Assembly (NCBI RefSeq): GCF_001895205.1
Contig: NZ_BDJF01000016.1
Coordinates: 248,001-312,000, forward strand
Source: Vibrio injensis
GTDB taxonomy: Bacteria; Pseudomonadota; Gammaproteobacteria; Enterobacterales; Vibrionaceae
Length of the DNA stretch: 64,000 nucleotides
Direction: 5' to 3'
This document shows, piece by piece, positions 49,738-58,969 of the stretch. The notes beneath the pieces are model-generated. The model had not been told where the DNA came from, did no database searches, and saw only the letters and a list, made by a program, of their open reading frames with translations. The position numbers were made by a program, and so were the translations under genes. Each line of letters begins with the position of its first letter. Positions within the stretch are counted from its first letter, which is position 1.

Positions 49738-50634
49738 ATGAAACTCTCTCATAGCCCAATCACCCAGCATCGCTTTCAAGGTGTGGATTTCTATTTAAAA
49801 CGTGATGATAAATTGCATCCACAATTTTGCGGCAATAAAGCGCGTAAATTTCTTGGTCTACTCGAATTGGAAGCACCAGAGATCACCACTTTAATTAGCT
49901 ATGGATCCGTGCAAGCCAATTCTTTGTATTCACTGGCAGGACTCGCGGCGATTCGTGGTTGGAAATTAGAATATTATGTTCATCGGATCCCTAAGTGGCT
50001 GCAACAACGGCCAATCGGTAACTATCGGGCAGCGCTCGAACTGGGTGCGCAAGTGATGACGACGGAATCAGCCGTGATCAATCATCCACACAATCATATC
50101 GTGCAAGTTCGTCAGCCTGATGAGCACTGCCTATTTATCGAAGAAGGAGGGCGCTCTCCTTTGGCTGAGTATGGCGTTAAGCAACTCGCTCTTGAGTTAC
50201 TCGAATGGATCCAACAGCAGCCAAAACAGCACTGGATTATTGCTTTACCGTCAGGCACCGGAGCAACCTCGCTCTACCTGCAAAAGGCACTGCAACCTCA
50301 TGATATCCAAGTGATTACTTGTCCTTGTGTCGGTGGCGCGGATTATTTACGCCAGCAATGGCAACAACTCGCAGATACGCTTTATCCAACGATTATCGAA
50401 CTTTCGCATAAACATCACTTTGGTCATTTATATCGCGAGGATTATCAAATTTGGCAGCAGCTCTATGAGCAAACTCATGTTGAGTTTGATTTGCTGTACG
50501 ACCCATTAATGTGGCGCTGTTTACTTGATTGGCTACCTAAGCAGCAACCATGTTCGTTGATCTATATTCACCAAGGCGGGTTGTTAGGTAATGAAAGTAT
50601 GTTGCCCCGTTATCAACGTTTGTGTGGGGAGTAA
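49738..50634 (+). CDS. ACC deaminase/D-cysteine desulfhydrase-like PLP enzyme
   Basis: A 298-residue fold-type II PLP enzyme. The PLP lysine is in FCGNKARKFLG (about residues 31-41), and the phosphate-binding glycine-rich loop is ALPSGTGATS (about 178-187). Family members deaminate 1-aminocyclopropane-1-carboxylate or D-cysteine. Which substrate applies cannot be told. It begins 69 bases after the sRNA terminator. An imperfect stem-loop with AGTAAAG/CTTTACT arms follows the stop codon. Confidence 0.82.
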   Translation: MKLSHSPITQHRFQGVDFYLKRDDKLHPQFCGNKARKFLGLLELEAPEITTLISYGSVQANSLYSLAGLAAIRGWKLEYYVHRIPKWLQQRPIGNYRAALELGAQVMTTESAVINHPHNHIVQVRQPDEHCLFIEEGGRSPLAEYGVKQLALELLEWIQQQPKQHWIIALPSGTGATSLYLQKALQPHDIQVITCPCVGGADYLRQQWQQLADTLYPTIIELSHKHHFGHLYREDYQIWQQLYEQTHVEFDLLYDPLMWRCLLDWLPKQQPCSLIYIHQGGLLGNESMLPRYQRLCGE

Positions 50635-50669
50635 AGGCTGTGCGAAAAAGCACGCACCAGCACTTTACT
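50630..50669. terminator. Stem-loop between the PLP enzyme and arsJ
   Basis: AGTAAAG and CTTTACT outer arms with inner GCTGTGCG...GCACGCACCAGC pairing around AAAAA. No T tract follows, so termination is uncertain; the structure overlaps the end of the PLP gene and lies between converging genes. Confidence 0.5.
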
Positions 50670-50698
50670 GTATCATGTATTTTATTATGCAATGATCG

Positions 50699-51925
50699 CT
50701 AATAAGATAATCTATCTTGTGGTTTGACTTTTGGTAAGCCAATCGAAATTAACATCGTCAGTAACAAGAAAGTAAAAGAAACCCATAAGCACGCGGCTAA
50801 TCCCCACTCTTGAAATACCCAACCAGATAAAATGGTGCCAATCAAGCGCCCCATCGCATTAGCCATGTAGTAAAAACCAACATCCAATGACACGCCATCT
50901 CCCTTGGCATAGCTGACAATTAAATAAGAGTGCAAGGAGGAGTTAACCGCAAAAATCGCACCAAAAAGTAATAACCCACCGATGATCACCACTTGTGGAT
51001 GCCATTGGGCCTGAATACTGTAAGCAATCACTCCGGTTACGAAAGCCAATAAAGCAGCCCACCCCATGGCAGAACGACCATCCGGCACTTGACCAGAAGC
51101 ACTACCGGTGATTTTCGGCGCAACCCCTTGGATAACACCGTAGCCAATTACCCACAACGCCAAAAAACCACCAACAGTACTGTGATCCCAACCAAATACA
51201 CTACCAAGATAAATTGGTAAAGCGATTACAAACCAAACATCACGCGCACCAAATAAGAACATCCGCGCCGCCGATAAAATATTCACGCTACGTGATTTGG
51301 AAAAAATTTCTGAAAATTTGGGTTTATTTTTGGCTTTGCCAATATCGGCTTGTAGACTAACAATACTGCCAACAAAGACGACCAATAATACGCCAGCCAT
51401 CGCCAGCACTGCGTATTGAAAACCGATCAGCGAGAGCAAAACGCCACCAAGGAAAAAACCAGCGCCTTTCAACGCATTTTTTGACCCAGTCAAAATAGCT
51501 ATCCATTTATACAACGCCCCTTGTGCATCATCTGGCAGCAACGTTTTAATCGCACTTTTCGCGCTCATTTTATTGAGATCTTTGGCTATCCCAGATAAAG
51601 CTTGCGCTGCCATCACTAACGGGATCGTCAACCACGCGGCAGGTACGGCTAACATTAATAACGCGATGATTTGCATACCTAAGCCAATATTCATGGTGCG
51701 ATTTAAGCCAAGCCTTGCACCAAGCCAGCCACCAATTAAGTTGGTCACCACGCCAAAAAATTCATAGAATAAAAATAACGACGCGATCGCTAACGTCGAA
51801 TAACCTAAATCATAAAAATACAGCACCACCAACATACGCAATGCGCCATCGGTAATGGTAAAATTCCAGTAATTGAACGTCACGAGCATGTATTGACGAA
51901 CACTGTTATTGAATTGGGACAACAT
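50699..51925 (-). CDS. arsJ: ArsJ, MFS exporter of organoarsenical
   Basis: A 408-residue major facilitator with about twelve hydrophobic segments, opening MLSQFNNSVRQYMLVTFNYWNF, the start I recall for ArsJ. ArsJ exports 1-arseno-3-phosphoglycerate, the unstable product made by the linked GAPDH from arsenate, which releases arsenate outside. The gene pair with a GAPDH and an ArsR is the known ArsJ system. No strong ribosome binding site is seen, and a terminator-like hairpin lies just before the gene. Reading therefore depends on passage through that hairpin. Confidence 0.9.
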   Translation of the reverse strand: MLSQFNNSVRQYMLVTFNYWNFTITDGALRMLVVLYFYDLGYSTLAIASLFLFYEFFGVVTNLIGGWLGARLGLNRTMNIGLGMQIIALLMLAVPAAWLTIPLVMAAQALSGIAKDLNKMSAKSAIKTLLPDDAQGALYKWIAILTGSKNALKGAGFFLGGVLLSLIGFQYAVLAMAGVLLVVFVGSIVSLQADIGKAKNKPKFSEIFSKSRSVNILSAARMFLFGARDVWFVIALPIYLGSVFGWDHSTVGGFLALWVIGYGVIQGVAPKITGSASGQVPDGRSAMGWAALLAFVTGVIAYSIQAQWHPQVVIIGGLLLFGAIFAVNSSLHSYLIVSYAKGDGVSLDVGFYYMANAMGRLIGTILSGWVFQEWGLAACLWVSFTFLLLTMLISIGLPKVKPQDRLSY

Positions 51926-51940
51926 GGATGATCACTCTTT

Positions 51941-51970
51941 TTGAAAAAGAGCTGCATCAATGCAGCTCTT
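51941..51970 (-). terminator. Terminator-like hairpin inside the ArsJ operon
   Basis: AAGAGCTGCAT / ATGCAGCTCTT is an 11-bp perfect stem with a 2-base gap, followed on the minus strand by TTTTTC. It lies between the phosphatase stop and the arsJ start, in the direction of transcription, and so may act as a partial terminator. Confidence 0.8.
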
Positions 51971-51978
51971 ACTAGGGG

Positions 51979-52473
51979 TTATTGACCAACAAACTGATGA
52001 ATATAATCGACCTGATCCGCTTTAGTGAAAGCGCCTGGACGTAGGGCCTGCACCTTGGCAATGATCGTTTCCAGTGGCCAGCCCTTCTCAAGCAAAACAT
52101 GAGCAGCTAATAATCCCGTACGACCCGATCCCCCCATGCAGTGCAACGCCACTTTATCACCATGACCTAAGGCTTTATGTACTAAAGGCGCAATGTGTTG
52201 CCAGCGAGCGTGGAACGCTTCATCGGGCGCACAATCATCAGCGATTGGGGCATGCAACCAAAGCAGTCCGGCTTTCTCTACTTCTTCTGGCAATTGGCCC
52301 ACACCATGTTCTTGCATCTCTTGTTGGCTCAGCGCCGTCACCACGACCGTGACACCCTGTGCTTTTAATTGCGCAATACTTTCGGTCAGCGCTGTTTGTT
52401 TTGTGCCCGGACAAGGCGTGAGGATCAACCCAGCTTGATCGGTAATCGGCAGTTCCCAAGTTGGATGTGTCAT
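51979..52473 (-). CDS. Dual-specificity/tyrosine phosphatase-like protein
   Basis: A 164-residue member of the Cys-dependent phosphatase family. The P-loop HCMGGSGRTG is at about residues 120-129, matching HCxxGxxR, and a general acid Asp could be in IADDCAPDE. The family resembles CDKN3-like and dual-specificity phosphatases. I chose the ATG at 52473, which has AAGGAA upstream; the open frame to 52497 overlaps the GAPDH gene. Its place between the arsenical GAPDH and ArsJ suggests a role in arsenic or organophosphate handling, but the substrate is unknown. Confidence 0.85.
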   Translation of the reverse strand: MTHPTWELPITDQAGLILTPCPGTKQTALTESIAQLKAQGVTVVVTALSQQEMQEHGVGQLPEEVEKAGLLWLHAPIADDCAPDEAFHARWQHIAPLVHKALGHGDKVALHCMGGSGRTGLLAAHVLLEKGWPLETIIAKVQALRPGAFTKADQVDYIHQFVGQ

Positions 52474-52483
52474 CGTCTTTTCC

Positions 52484-53485
52484 TTATACTGAGCCAACGT
52501 TACGCACCAGTTCAGCGGTACGCGTTGCGTAGCCCATTTCGTTATCGTACCAAGCGTAAATTTTCACCATCCGTTTACCCACCACCATGGTTGATAAAGC
52601 ATCAACAATTGTTGAACGCTGATCGCCTTTATAATCAATCGATACCAATGGACGTGTTTCAAAGCCTAAAATACCTTGCAGTTCATTCTCTGAGGCCACT
52701 TTAAGCAAAGCATTAACCTCATCAGCGGTGGTATCACGTTTAACATCAAAAATAATATCGGTCAGTGACGCATTAGCCAGTGGTACTCGTACCGCATGAC
52801 CATTAATTTTATCCTTCAAATCTGGAAATATTTCGACAATCGCGGTTGCTGAGCCAGTCGTTGTTGGAATGAGGCTCATCCCACACGCACGAGCGCGGCG
52901 CAGATCTTTATGCGGCGCATCTAAAATAGTTTGCGTGTTGGTTAAGTTATGAATCGTCGTGAATGATGATTGTTCGATGCCTAATGTTTCATGAATTACT
53001 TTCACAATCGGCGCAATGCAGTTGGTCGTGCACGATGCCGCCGTAACAATTCGGTGTTGGTCTGGGTTAAAAATATGATCGTTAACACCGACGACAATGT
53101 TCGCTACACCCGGCTCTTTTACTGGAGCGGAAACCACCACACGCTTGACGCCTTGAGCAAGATACAGATTAAGTAACTCCGTTTTACGATGTTTACCCGT
53201 CGCTTCAATCACCACATCACAACCTGACCAATCTACGGCATCGATAGCTTTTTGTTGGGAGGTTTGAATTTTATGTTGACCAATAATGATACTATCACCA
53301 TCAGCCAAGACGGGGTGATGCCAACGACCTTGTACAGAGTCAAACTCTAACAAATGAGCCAACGTTGCCGCATCGCCAGCCACATCATTAATCTGCACAA
53401 ATTCCAGCTCTGGCCAATCATAAGCCGCACGCAATGCCAAGCGGCCAATACGGCCAAATCCGTTAATTCCAACTTTAATCGTCAT
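52484..53485 (-). CDS. ArsJ-associated glyceraldehyde-3-phosphate dehydrogenase
   Basis: A 333-residue GAPDH. The N-terminal NAD-binding [16 protein letters not shown] (about 6-21) and the catalytic Cys in ASCTTNC (about 150-156) are present, so the enzyme should be active. With arsenate in place of phosphate, the ArsJ-linked GAPDH makes 1-arseno-3-phosphoglycerate for export. It differs from a housekeeping GAPDH in its context (arsR, phosphatase, arsJ). It is 10 bases before the phosphatase start, so co-transcription is likely. Confidence 0.9.
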   Translation of the reverse strand: MTIKVGINGFGRIGRLALRAAYDWPELEFVQINDVAGDAATLAHLLEFDSVQGRWHHPVLADGDSIIIGQHKIQTSQQKAIDAVDWSGCDVVIEATGKHRKTELLNLYLAQGVKRVVVSAPVKEPGVANIVVGVNDHIFNPDQHRIVTAASCTTNCIAPIVKVIHETLGIEQSSFTTIHNLTNTQTILDAPHKDLRRARACGMSLIPTTTGSATAIVEIFPDLKDKINGHAVRVPLANASLTDIIFDVKRDTTADEVNALLKVASENELQGILGFETRPLVSIDYKGDQRSTIVDALSTMVVGKRMVKIYAWYDNEMGYATRTAELVRNVGSV

Positions 53486-53553
53486 GATTTATTTCCTTAA
53501 TAATGATCCGTTCATCCCTGTCACTTGAAAGCCCTTCAAGCCACAAGAATTAA

Positions 53554-53895
53554 TTAAGCACAACATGTTGGCCGCGATTTCATCGCTGCCAATCGCGCAA
53601 TATCAAGCTGATATTCAGTTCGTAAACACTGAGAGTCGACTAAGCCTTGGATCTGTTTTCTCATCCAGCCAGGTAGCTGATCAGATAAACGATAAAATAC
53701 CCACTGACCTTGACGGACATCGACAACAACGCCACTCGCTCTTAATAAAGCAAGATGACGCGATATTTTGGGTTGGCTCTCTTCTAATGCCGCGGTTAAC
53801 TCCGCGACACAGATGTTCTGTTCACGAGCAATCATTAATAGACAGCGTACCCGAGTTTCATCAGCCAATAGTTTAAAAAATTGATGAGGCAACAT
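53554..53895 (-). CDS. arsR: ArsR-family metalloregulator of the ArsJ operon
   Basis: A 113-residue winged-helix repressor with the recognition helix SQPKISRHLALLRASG (about 38-53). The classic CxC of arsenite-sensing ArsR (ELCVCDL) is replaced by NICVAEL, leaving one Cys in that helix; the C-terminus ends in TCCA, with a Cys pair, and another Cys is near SQCLRTE. An alternative thiol site formed with the tail, as in some other ArsRs, is possible. It heads the arsJ operon. Confidence 0.88.
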   Translation of the reverse strand: MLPHQFFKLLADETRVRCLLMIAREQNICVAELTAALEESQPKISRHLALLRASGVVVDVRQGQWVFYRLSDQLPGWMRKQIQGLVDSQCLRTEYQLDIARLAAMKSRPTCCA

Positions 53896-54232
53896 AATCT
53901 TATAACCTTATGTGGATATACGAATATATTAAATTCATTATCATCCCTGTCAATCCTCAACCAACGATTGTCATGAAATTTTCATATTCAAAAAGATCAT
54001 CTTGGTAATGCCATTAGAACGTCATACTACCGTGCTAGCCTACGCTAACGAGTTGAAAGACTCGCTTCTAACCCCCTATCCTCGCCCTACGCTGTCACAT
54101 GATTGTCATATAACTTCCATTTTACTGTCATACAAACCACCCAAAATCCGTTTTAGTTAAACCAAACACAGCCGCAACTTGAAAGGCATGATGCCAAAGC
54201 GGTTAACAACGTGAATGAACGAGGGAAATACT
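53896..54232. promoter_or_regulatory. Divergent control region between arsR/arsJ operon and pst operon
   Basis: About 337 bases with both promoters. Near arsR, GATATACGAATATAT (53915-53929) is a weak palindrome and a candidate ArsR site. Toward pstS there are Pho-box-like units at 53968-53985 (TTGTCATGAAATTTTCAT), 54092-54109 (CTGTCACATGATTGTCAT) and a half site CTGTCATACA at 54125. The latter two are nearest to pstS. Confidence 0.6.
54092..54131 (+). promoter_or_regulatory. Pho box cluster of the pst operon
   Basis: CTGTCACATGATTGTCAT (54092-54109) is two 7-base CTGTCAT-type units at 11-base spacing, the PhoB operator layout; CTGTCATACA (54125-54134) adds another half site. The cluster lies about 100-140 bases upstream of pstS and implies activation by PhoB when phosphate is short. 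Confidence 0.75.
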
Positions 54233-55255
54233 ATGAAGTTTGGACGCAACGCGCTATTGCTTGCCTCAACCATCGCCACGGCTATCTCAGCACCTGCAAT
54301 GGCTCGTGAAACTATCCAAATTGCTGGCTCATCGACGGTGCTGCCATTTTCATCAATCGTTGCTGAAGAGTTTGGGCAAACTTTTGCTCAATTTAATACA
54401 CCGATTGTTGGATCAGGTGGCTCAGGCGGCGGCCTTCGCCAGTTTTGTCAAGGCGTTGGTGTCAACACCATTGATATTGCTAACTCTTCTCGTGCTATTC
54501 GTCCCAATGAGCTTGCCAACTGTAAAGCCAACGGCGTGAATGAAGTCATCGAAGTGAAAATCGGTTACGACGGTATTGTCTTTGCTTCACGCACAGACAG
54601 TGGCAGTTTTGCACTAAAACCTGAACACGTCTTTAAAGCAGGCGCAGCGCAAATTCCTCAAAACGGTAAAATGGTTAATAACCCTTACACCAACTGGAAA
54701 CAGATTGATCCTTCACTACCGGATCAAGATATCTTATTGGTGATCCCTGGCTCTAACCACGGCACGCGTGAAGTGTATGAAGAAAAAGTGGTCCACCCGG
54801 GTTGTGCAACGTTTGCTGAAGTCAAAGCCATGGATAGCAAAGCCAAAGAAAATTTCTGTAACGCGATTCGTACCGATGGACGCGTAGTGGAAGTCGCTGG
54901 CGACTATACTGAAACACTGGCTCGTCTCGATGCACAGCGTAACGCATTAGGTGTATTTGGCCTCAGCTTCTATGACCAAAACCGTGACCGCTTAAAAGTA
55001 GCAACGGTCGATGGTGTCACTCCAAGTTTAGAGACTATTTCAACGGGTGAATATCCGGTATCTCGTCCTTTATTCTTCTATATCAAAAATGCCCACGTTG
55101 GTGTTGTCCCTGGCCTACTTGAATACGCTCAATTCTTCGTCAACGAGCAGATTGGTGGCATGGGTAGCCCATTAGAAGAAGCTGGCCTAATCCCAATGGA
55201 TGACGCTGAGCGCGCGCAAGTTTCAAACGACATTCGCAACCGTAAGACTTTATAA
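54233..55255 (+). CDS. pstS: Phosphate-binding periplasmic protein PstS
   Basis: A 340-residue substrate-binding protein with a signal peptide (MKFGRNALLLAST..., cleavage after APAMA). The mature N-terminus IQIAGSSTVLPF and VGSGGSGGGLRQFCQG are family phosphate-binding loops. It delivers phosphate to PstCAB. AGGGA precedes the ATG at 54233; an ATG six codons upstream is in frame but less well placed. First gene of the pst-phoU operon, downstream of Pho boxes. Confidence 0.95.
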   Translation: MKFGRNALLLASTIATAISAPAMARETIQIAGSSTVLPFSSIVAEEFGQTFAQFNTPIVGSGGSGGGLRQFCQGVGVNTIDIANSSRAIRPNELANCKANGVNEVIEVKIGYDGIVFASRTDSGSFALKPEHVFKAGAAQIPQNGKMVNNPYTNWKQIDPSLPDQDILLVIPGSNHGTREVYEEKVVHPGCATFAEVKAMDSKAKENFCNAIRTDGRVVEVAGDYTETLARLDAQRNALGVFGLSFYDQNRDRLKVATVDGVTPSLETISTGEYPVSRPLFFYIKNAHVGVVPGLLEYAQFFVNEQIGGMGSPLEEAGLIPMDDAERAQVSNDIRNRKTL

Positions 55256-55270
55256 ATAAAGTAATAATTC

Positions 55271-55300
55271 AGTAAGAGAGGCATTAACGTCTCTCTTACT
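55271..55300 (+). other. Intra-operon hairpin after pstS
   Basis: AGTAAGAGAG and CTCTCTTACT form a perfect 10-bp stem with a 10-base loop between pstS and pstC, without a T tract. Such stems often protect the upstream mRNA or lower downstream expression, which fits the need for more PstS than permease. Confidence 0.75.
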
Positions 55301-55326
55301 ATTGCTTTTAAAAGGTAATCACAATT

Positions 55327-56712
55327 ATGAATAATATGATGCTAATGGTGGTACTACTGGCAGTCATGGCTCTGGCTTATCAGCTCGGGCTAGTGCGCAG
55401 TAAAAGAGTGGCATCAACCAGCAGCGGGCAGACTCAACGCCTGCATTCTCGTCCAGTTTATCACGGTGTATTGACCCTACTTTGGGCAGTCGTACCCGCT
55501 TTTTTAGTGTTTATTTTATGGACGATATTTTCCCCTAATTTCATTCAAAACTTAGTGCTCAGCAGTATCCCCAGTGAGTTTCAACCCACTACCGCCGATC
55601 ACGCTCGCGTATTGATGAACCAATTGAATAACTTAGTCAGTGGCTTTGCCGTAGTGAGTGAATTCAGTGATTATCAAATCGCGGCGGCGGAATACTTACA
55701 ACAAGTACAATTTACGAGTCACGTTATCTTAAGTAGCTTAATGGCAACGTTAGCTGCGACGGGCGTCGTCTTTAGTACCCGTCGTATTCGTCCCGATCTG
55801 CGAGCTCGTAACCACGTTGAACGTGCGTTGCACATTGTACTTATTCTCTGTTCTGGTGTAGCCATTCTGACGACGATCGGCATTGTGCTATCAATGCTAG
55901 GTGAAGCCTTTCGCTTTTTTAGCTTTGTCGACCCACTCGATTTCTTTTTTGGTACGACATGGAATCCGCGTTTCTCAACCGTAGGCACCAGCGGCCAAAG
56001 TGGTTTTGGTATGCTGCCGCTGTTAGCGGGAACGTTCATGATTGCGCTTATCGCTCTTGCCGTCGCCATTCCAGTCGGTTTGATGGCAGCAATCTACTTA
56101 GCCGAGTATGCCCCAAGTCGAGTTCGCTCTGTGGCGAAACCGATTATCGAAGTACTAGCTGGGATCCCAACGATTGTCTATGGCTTCTTTGCCTTGATCA
56201 CCGTCGGCCCTTTTCTGAGTGGAATAGGCGAAGCATTGAATATTGATATTCGTGCCACGTCAGCCCTAACAGCAGGGGTCGTGATGGGGTTAATGATCAT
56301 TCCGTTCATCTCTTCTCTTTCGGATGACATCCTCATCCAAGTTCCTAAAGCTTTGAGAGATGGCTCGCTGGGTCTAGGAGCGACAAAATCAGAAACAATA
56401 CGTAAAGTCGTTCTGCCCGCAGCATTACCGGGCATTACCGGAGCCGTACTACTCGCCGCCAGCCGTGCGATTGGCGAAACCATGATTGTCGTTTTGGCTG
56501 CGGGCAATAGCCCGGTCTTAACGGCCAATCCTTTTGAAGCTGTATCGACAATGACCGTGACAATCGTCAATCAGTTAACCGGCGATCTGGATTTCTCTAG
56601 TCCGCAATCACTGGTGGCCTTTGCCTTAGGGTTAACGCTGTTTGTGATTACCCTATTTCTTAACGTCATTGCGTTAGTCATCGTACGTAAATACCGCGAA
56701 CAATATGAGTAA
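55327..56712 (+). CDS. pstC: Phosphate ABC transporter permease PstC
   Basis: A 461-residue inner-membrane permease, longer than E. coli PstC (319) because of an N-terminal membrane segment and extra periplasmic region (about residues 1-150), a form common in vibrios and pseudomonads. The BPD_transp_1 domain is in the C-terminal half, with the conserved cytoplasmic EAA-type loop around KALRDGSLGLGATKSETIRK. AAAGG precedes the start. It overlaps pstA by 8 bases. Confidence 0.94.
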   Translation: MNNMMLMVVLLAVMALAYQLGLVRSKRVASTSSGQTQRLHSRPVYHGVLTLLWAVVPAFLVFILWTIFSPNFIQNLVLSSIPSEFQPTTADHARVLMNQLNNLVSGFAVVSEFSDYQIAAAEYLQQVQFTSHVILSSLMATLAATGVVFSTRRIRPDLRARNHVERALHIVLILCSGVAILTTIGIVLSMLGEAFRFFSFVDPLDFFFGTTWNPRFSTVGTSGQSGFGMLPLLAGTFMIALIALAVAIPVGLMAAIYLAEYAPSRVRSVAKPIIEVLAGIPTIVYGFFALITVGPFLSGIGEALNIDIRATSALTAGVVMGLMIIPFISSLSDDILIQVPKALRDGSLGLGATKSETIRKVVLPAALPGITGAVLLAASRAIGETMIVVLAAGNSPVLTANPFEAVSTMTVTIVNQLTGDLDFSSPQSLVAFALGLTLFVITLFLNVIALVIVRKYREQYE

Positions 56713-58099
56713 TTTCATGGACAGTATTATGCCAACTTCAACTCAATCAATGAGTGATACGAATAAGCAACGTGAAAAAACGCAACTGCGTATTGCAAAA
56801 TCACTCAAAAAACGCCATGCCAGTGAACGTCGTTTTAAAGCGTTTGGCATCGGAGCTGTTGGCTTAGCCCTCAGCTTTGTATTGATTCTGTTTGTTTCCG
56901 TTTTTTCCAAAGGTATTCCTGCTTTTTGGCAAGCAACGGTAAGTTTGAACGTTTATTTCGATCCTGAGATCATCAATATTGAGCCGAAACCCGTTCAGCT
57001 CAGTGGCGAGTCCGCGGGTGAATTTCAACAAAGGATGCTCGCTTGGCAAGGTCAAGTGGGGATGGTCAATTTCAACCGAATTATCGTCAATAGTTTAGCC
57101 AAAGAAATACCCGAAGCGCCCCGCTATCAACGTGATGCTTTACGCTTAATCACCAGTGGTGAACGTTTCGCACTGCGCGACATGTTAGTCAATGACCCGT
57201 CATTGATCGGTAAAACGCTACGCTTAGATTTATTAGCCGATGCGAATGTCGATGTGTGGTTAAAAGGCAATATTGATCGCGATTTACCCGACTCACGCCA
57301 GCAATTAAGCGCGCGTACTCGTGCTTGGGCAGATGAACTGGCAGACCGTGGGGTGATTCAAAATAAATTCAGCACCGCTCTATTTATGAATGTCGACTCA
57401 CGCAGCTCTTTAGCTTCTGCAGGCTTAGCTGGTGCGTTTATGGGTTCGGTGTTTATGATGCTGATTGTTATGATACTCGCGGTACCCATTGGGGTGGCTT
57501 CCGCCATTTATTTGGAAGAGTTTGCACCGAAAAATAAGCTGACGGATTTTATTGAAGTAAACATTAATAACCTCGCCGCCGTGCCTTCGATTGTGTTTGG
57601 TCTACTCGGTGCATCAGTGTTTATTTTATGGTTTAAACTGCCGTTATCCGCACCGTTTGTTGGCGGTTTAGTGTTAACCCTGATGACACTGCCAACGGTG
57701 ATCATTGCGACTCGTTCAACCTTAAAAGCGATTCCGCCATCGATCCGTCAAGCGGCACTCGGTATTGGCGCATCAAAAACTCAAGCGGTATTTCACCACG
57801 TGCTGCCGCTCGCTCTTCCAGGCATTTTGACCGGTGCTATTTTAGGTATCGCACAAGCATTGGGCGAAACCGCACCGCTGTTATTAATCGGTATGAACTC
57901 GTTTGTTGCCAGTATTCCAAGTACGCCGATGGATCAATCAACCGCTTTGCCAGTGCAAATTTTCTTATGGCAAGGTAATGAACTCCGTAACTTCTTTGAA
58001 GCAAGAACCTCTGCTGCAATCATCGTATTGCTAGCATTAATGATCAGTCTGAATGCGTTGGCCATCTGGTTACGTCGACGCTTTGAAACACGGTGGTAA
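56705..58099 (+). CDS. pstA: Phosphate ABC transporter permease PstA
   Basis: A 464-residue permease, again longer than E. coli PstA (296), with a cytoplasmic tail, one membrane segment (about 48-72) and a periplasmic insert of some 150 residues before the transporter domain. The EAA-type loop is seen around RQAALGIGASKTQAVFHHVL. The start overlaps the end of pstC, implying coupled translation; there is no clear ribosome binding site, so a later Met is possible. Confidence 0.93.
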   Translation: MSNFMDSIMPTSTQSMSDTNKQREKTQLRIAKSLKKRHASERRFKAFGIGAVGLALSFVLILFVSVFSKGIPAFWQATVSLNVYFDPEIINIEPKPVQLSGESAGEFQQRMLAWQGQVGMVNFNRIIVNSLAKEIPEAPRYQRDALRLITSGERFALRDMLVNDPSLIGKTLRLDLLADANVDVWLKGNIDRDLPDSRQQLSARTRAWADELADRGVIQNKFSTALFMNVDSRSSLASAGLAGAFMGSVFMMLIVMILAVPIGVASAIYLEEFAPKNKLTDFIEVNINNLAAVPSIVFGLLGASVFILWFKLPLSAPFVGGLVLTLMTLPTVIIATRSTLKAIPPSIRQAALGIGASKTQAVFHHVLPLALPGILTGAILGIAQALGETAPLLLIGMNSFVASIPSTPMDQSTALPVQIFLWQGNELRNFFEARTSAAIIVLLALMISLNALAIWLRRRFETRW

Positions 58100-58105
58100 C
58101 CCAAA

Positions 58106-58945
58106 ATGATAAGTGAAGCAGTAATGAATAAACAGCCGATGATTAACCCTGATATTGTGCGTAAAGCATCGTCATCCACTGCGGTAAAAAGTACCAAAAT
58201 GGCCGCCCGTGATGTCAAAGTGTTCTATGGTGAATCACAAGCATTGCATGGCATCAATATAGATATTATAGAAAATGAAGTCGTCGCTTTTATCGGTCCT
58301 TCCGGCTGTGGAAAATCGACCTTTCTACGTTGTTTAAATCGCATGAATGACACCATTGATAGCGCACGCGTTGAAGGGTCCGTCACCTTGGATGGGCAAG
58401 ATATCTATCACCCTAGCCTTGATGTCGTACAACTTCGTGCTCAAGTGGGTATGGTATTTCAAAAACCAAACCCGTTTCCTAAGTCTATCTATGAGAACAT
58501 CGCTTACGGACCTCGTTTGCATGGCTTGGTGGATAATAAAGCCGATCTAGAAGAAATTGTCGAAAACAGTTTGCGTCGAGCGGGGCTGTGGAATGAAGTC
58601 AAAGATCGCCTTTTTGCTCCGGGGACAGGGCTGTCTGGTGGTCAACAACAGCGCCTTTGTATTGCGCGCGCGATTGCCGTCAATCCTGAAGTTATCTTAA
58701 TGGATGAGCCTTGTTCGGCACTCGACCCTATTGCGACCTCAATTATTGAAGACTTGATTGATGAACTGAAAGGCAGCTATACCATCGCGATGGTCACGCA
58801 CAATATGCAACAAGCCGCTCGCGTCTCGGATAAAACCGCATTTTTCCATATGGGAAATCTCGTCGAGCTTAATGATACACGAGAAATATTCACCAATCCG
58901 CGTGATAGTCGTACGGAAGATTACATCACGGGTCGCTTTGGTTAA
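58106..58945 (+). CDS. pstB: Phosphate ABC transporter ATPase PstB
   Basis: A 279-residue cytoplasmic ATPase that powers phosphate uptake. Walker A GPSGCGKS (about 63-70), the ABC signature LSGGQQQR (about 175-182), Walker B VILMDEP (about 194-200) and the switch His in MVTHN are all present. The N-terminus has about 30 residues more than E. coli PstB, so a Met at 58124 or nearby may be the real start. It follows pstA by 6 bases. Confidence 0.95.
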   Translation: MISEAVMNKQPMINPDIVRKASSSTAVKSTKMAARDVKVFYGESQALHGINIDIIENEVVAFIGPSGCGKSTFLRCLNRMNDTIDSARVEGSVTLDGQDIYHPSLDVVQLRAQVGMVFQKPNPFPKSIYENIAYGPRLHGLVDNKADLEEIVENSLRRAGLWNEVKDRLFAPGTGLSGGQQQRLCIARAIAVNPEVILMDEPCSALDPIATSIIEDLIDELKGSYTIAMVTHNMQQAARVSDKTAFFHMGNLVELNDTREIFTNPRDSRTEDYITGRFG

Positions 58946-58969
58946 TTTACAATTTTTCAGGAGAGATTT

